Positions 63,198 through 64,000 of a stretch of DNA of 64,000 nucleotides are shown here, piece after piece. The stretch is from Macrocystis pyrifera (Eukaryota > Sar > Phaeophyceae > Laminariales > Laminariaceae): the NCBI GenBank assembly GCA_031763025.1, contig JASSKH010000021.1:5040611-5104610 (forward strand). Direction: 5' to 3'. A program made the position numbers and the translations under genes. The notes beneath the pieces are model-generated. The model worked only from the letters and a program-made list of their open reading frames with translations, did no database searches and was not told where the DNA came from. Numbering within the stretch: the stretch's first letter is position 1; the number at the start of each line of letters is the position of its first letter.

Positions 63198-63351
63198 CCC
63201 CCCCCCCCCACCTACCACCTCCCCTCTCCTCCCCCCCCCCTCCCCCATCCCACTCCCTACCCCCCCCCGATTCCTATCCCCCCTCATCCCCCTCCTACGA
63301 ACAACTGGCTTGCCTCCCCCACCCCACTCTCATAACGCCACCATACTTTCT

Positions 63352-63492
63352 ATAAAATCCGAATCCAAGGTGGCCCTGACCGCAAGAGAGGAGCTGATGC
63401 GGCGGCTGCAGATGGAAAAAACTGACTGCTACCGGCTATTTCACGGAGCGGTGGAGGGATGCCCGGGGCTCACCGTCGACCGTTACGGCACG
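63352..63492 (+). CDS. RlmI-like SAM-dependent RNA methyltransferase, one exon (partial)
   Basis: The frame gives VALTAREELMRRLQMEKTD followed by CYRLFHGAVEGCPGLTVDRY and GT, then GTGCGA, a possible donor in phase 0 at 63493. The TDxYRLxxGxxxGxPGLTVDRYG signature is typical of the segment between the PUA domain and the methyltransferase domain in RlmI-type enzymes, which methylate a cytosine in large-subunit rRNA. The exon start is uncertain (an AG at 63350-63351 is possible). Earlier and later exons are not found: the upstream side is poly(C) repeat and the next intron contains the repeat at 63663. Probably a real gene continuing past the window end. Confidence 0.65.
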
Positions 63493-63662
63493 GTGCGATA
63501 ACAACGGAAGAGGCGTGCGTGTGAGCGTGGGACCGGGGACGGGAGAGGGCATCCCCTTTTCAACTTTTGTCAGAATGCTTCTTCAGTTTTCCATTCTTCT
63601 AGTTGTTTGGTAGTTTTGTTGTAGCAGTTCGTTTTTCAAGTTCACTCGTTTTACATTTTTTA

Positions 63663-64000
63663 CGGGGGGCGGGGCGGGGGGGGGGGGGGGTGTACTCGAT
63701 AGGAGAGATGTACTCGATCTCATGCATGGCCGTAGTCGTATGACCATAGACCCTCGCATCCCTACAATGCCGGGACGGAGCATGTCGGGTTTTCACGGAC
63801 CAGGCAGACATTACTTGCACCAAGCGCGAAGCGCCGTGAGGTGTCCGGCGAGTCGCATGAAGGGTGAGCTGCATCCTACTAAGAACCGCTTGTGAGGCGG
63901 ACTTGCATATGTATGACAGCTTCAATGAGTTAGTTTAATTTCCGGTGTAGCCACTTTCAGAGACAGCAATGGGAGTACTGTGTAACTGCCTCTTGGGTGC
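63663..64000 (-). repeat. Poly(C)-tailed dispersed repeat, copy 8 (cut by window end)
   Basis: Minus-strand copy starting at a G-rich run (63664-63690), with the doubled ending (TGTACTCGATAGGAGAGATG, TACTCGATCTC) also seen in copy 2. It includes the core and continues out of the window. Confidence 0.85.

Noticed and set aside
62580-63300. Proline-rich frames
   Set aside because: Translation of poly(C) runs.

Overview
This window looks like nuclear DNA from a large, repeat-rich eukaryotic genome. Three things point there: host-type genes split by GT-AG introns (569 to 2684 bases), many retrotransposons at every stage of decay (LINE and Ty3/gypsy with chromodomain), and very abundant simple sequence, including homopolymer C/G runs of up to 31 bases. 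Nothing looks bacterial or organellar. The two best host proteins have N-termini or family styles seen in algae (short SET protein, AlkB-like protein), and the intron sizes and transposon load would suit a photosynthetic stramenopile such as a brown alga. That placement is an inference; I cannot name the species.

Layout. 1-4570: low-complexity DNA rich in GTAC, CTG/CAG and GT repeats, no gene. 4866-9780: fragments of one LINE clade (endonuclease piece, C-terminal piece, then a nearly complete reverse transcriptase). 9900-13441: a second LINE type, tandemly duplicated at its 3' end and mixed with copies of a ~0.5 kb dispersed repeat that ends in poly(C). 14342-16407: two-exon SET-domain gene. 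18253-18720: two more copies of the poly(C) repeat. 19385-33277: a 13.9 kb block bounded by ~1.1 kb inverted repeats, holding a degraded Ty3/gypsy element on the minus strand; a 1,073-bp hAT-type non-autonomous DNA transposon sits in the left arm. 33802-34356: another poly(C) repeat. 34850-37060: remnant of a second gypsy element of the same family, split by a 42-bp minisatellite. 38889-43959: an AlkB-like 2-oxoglutarate/iron dioxygenase gene on the minus strand, four recognised exons. 44000-48600: mostly unassigned, with a GGGTACCC-rich inverted repeat pair and a possible first exon at 47976. 49071-50105: truncated LINE on the minus strand. 50143-60333: a recent 10.2 kb LTR retrotransposon (390-bp LTRs, 5 differences, 4-bp target duplication) whose 5' half carries a 1.6 kb inverted copy of gag. 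60338-62300: tandem repeats and microsatellites. 62560-64000: poly(C) repeats flanking one exon of an RlmI-like RNA methyltransferase gene that runs out of the window.

Only three loci look like host genes I can assign (SET protein, AlkB-like protein, RlmI-like methyltransferase exon); a fourth exon at 47976 is tentative. They share no visible pathway. Nearly everything else is mobile DNA, and most of the interesting structure is in how these elements are nested, inverted and tailed.
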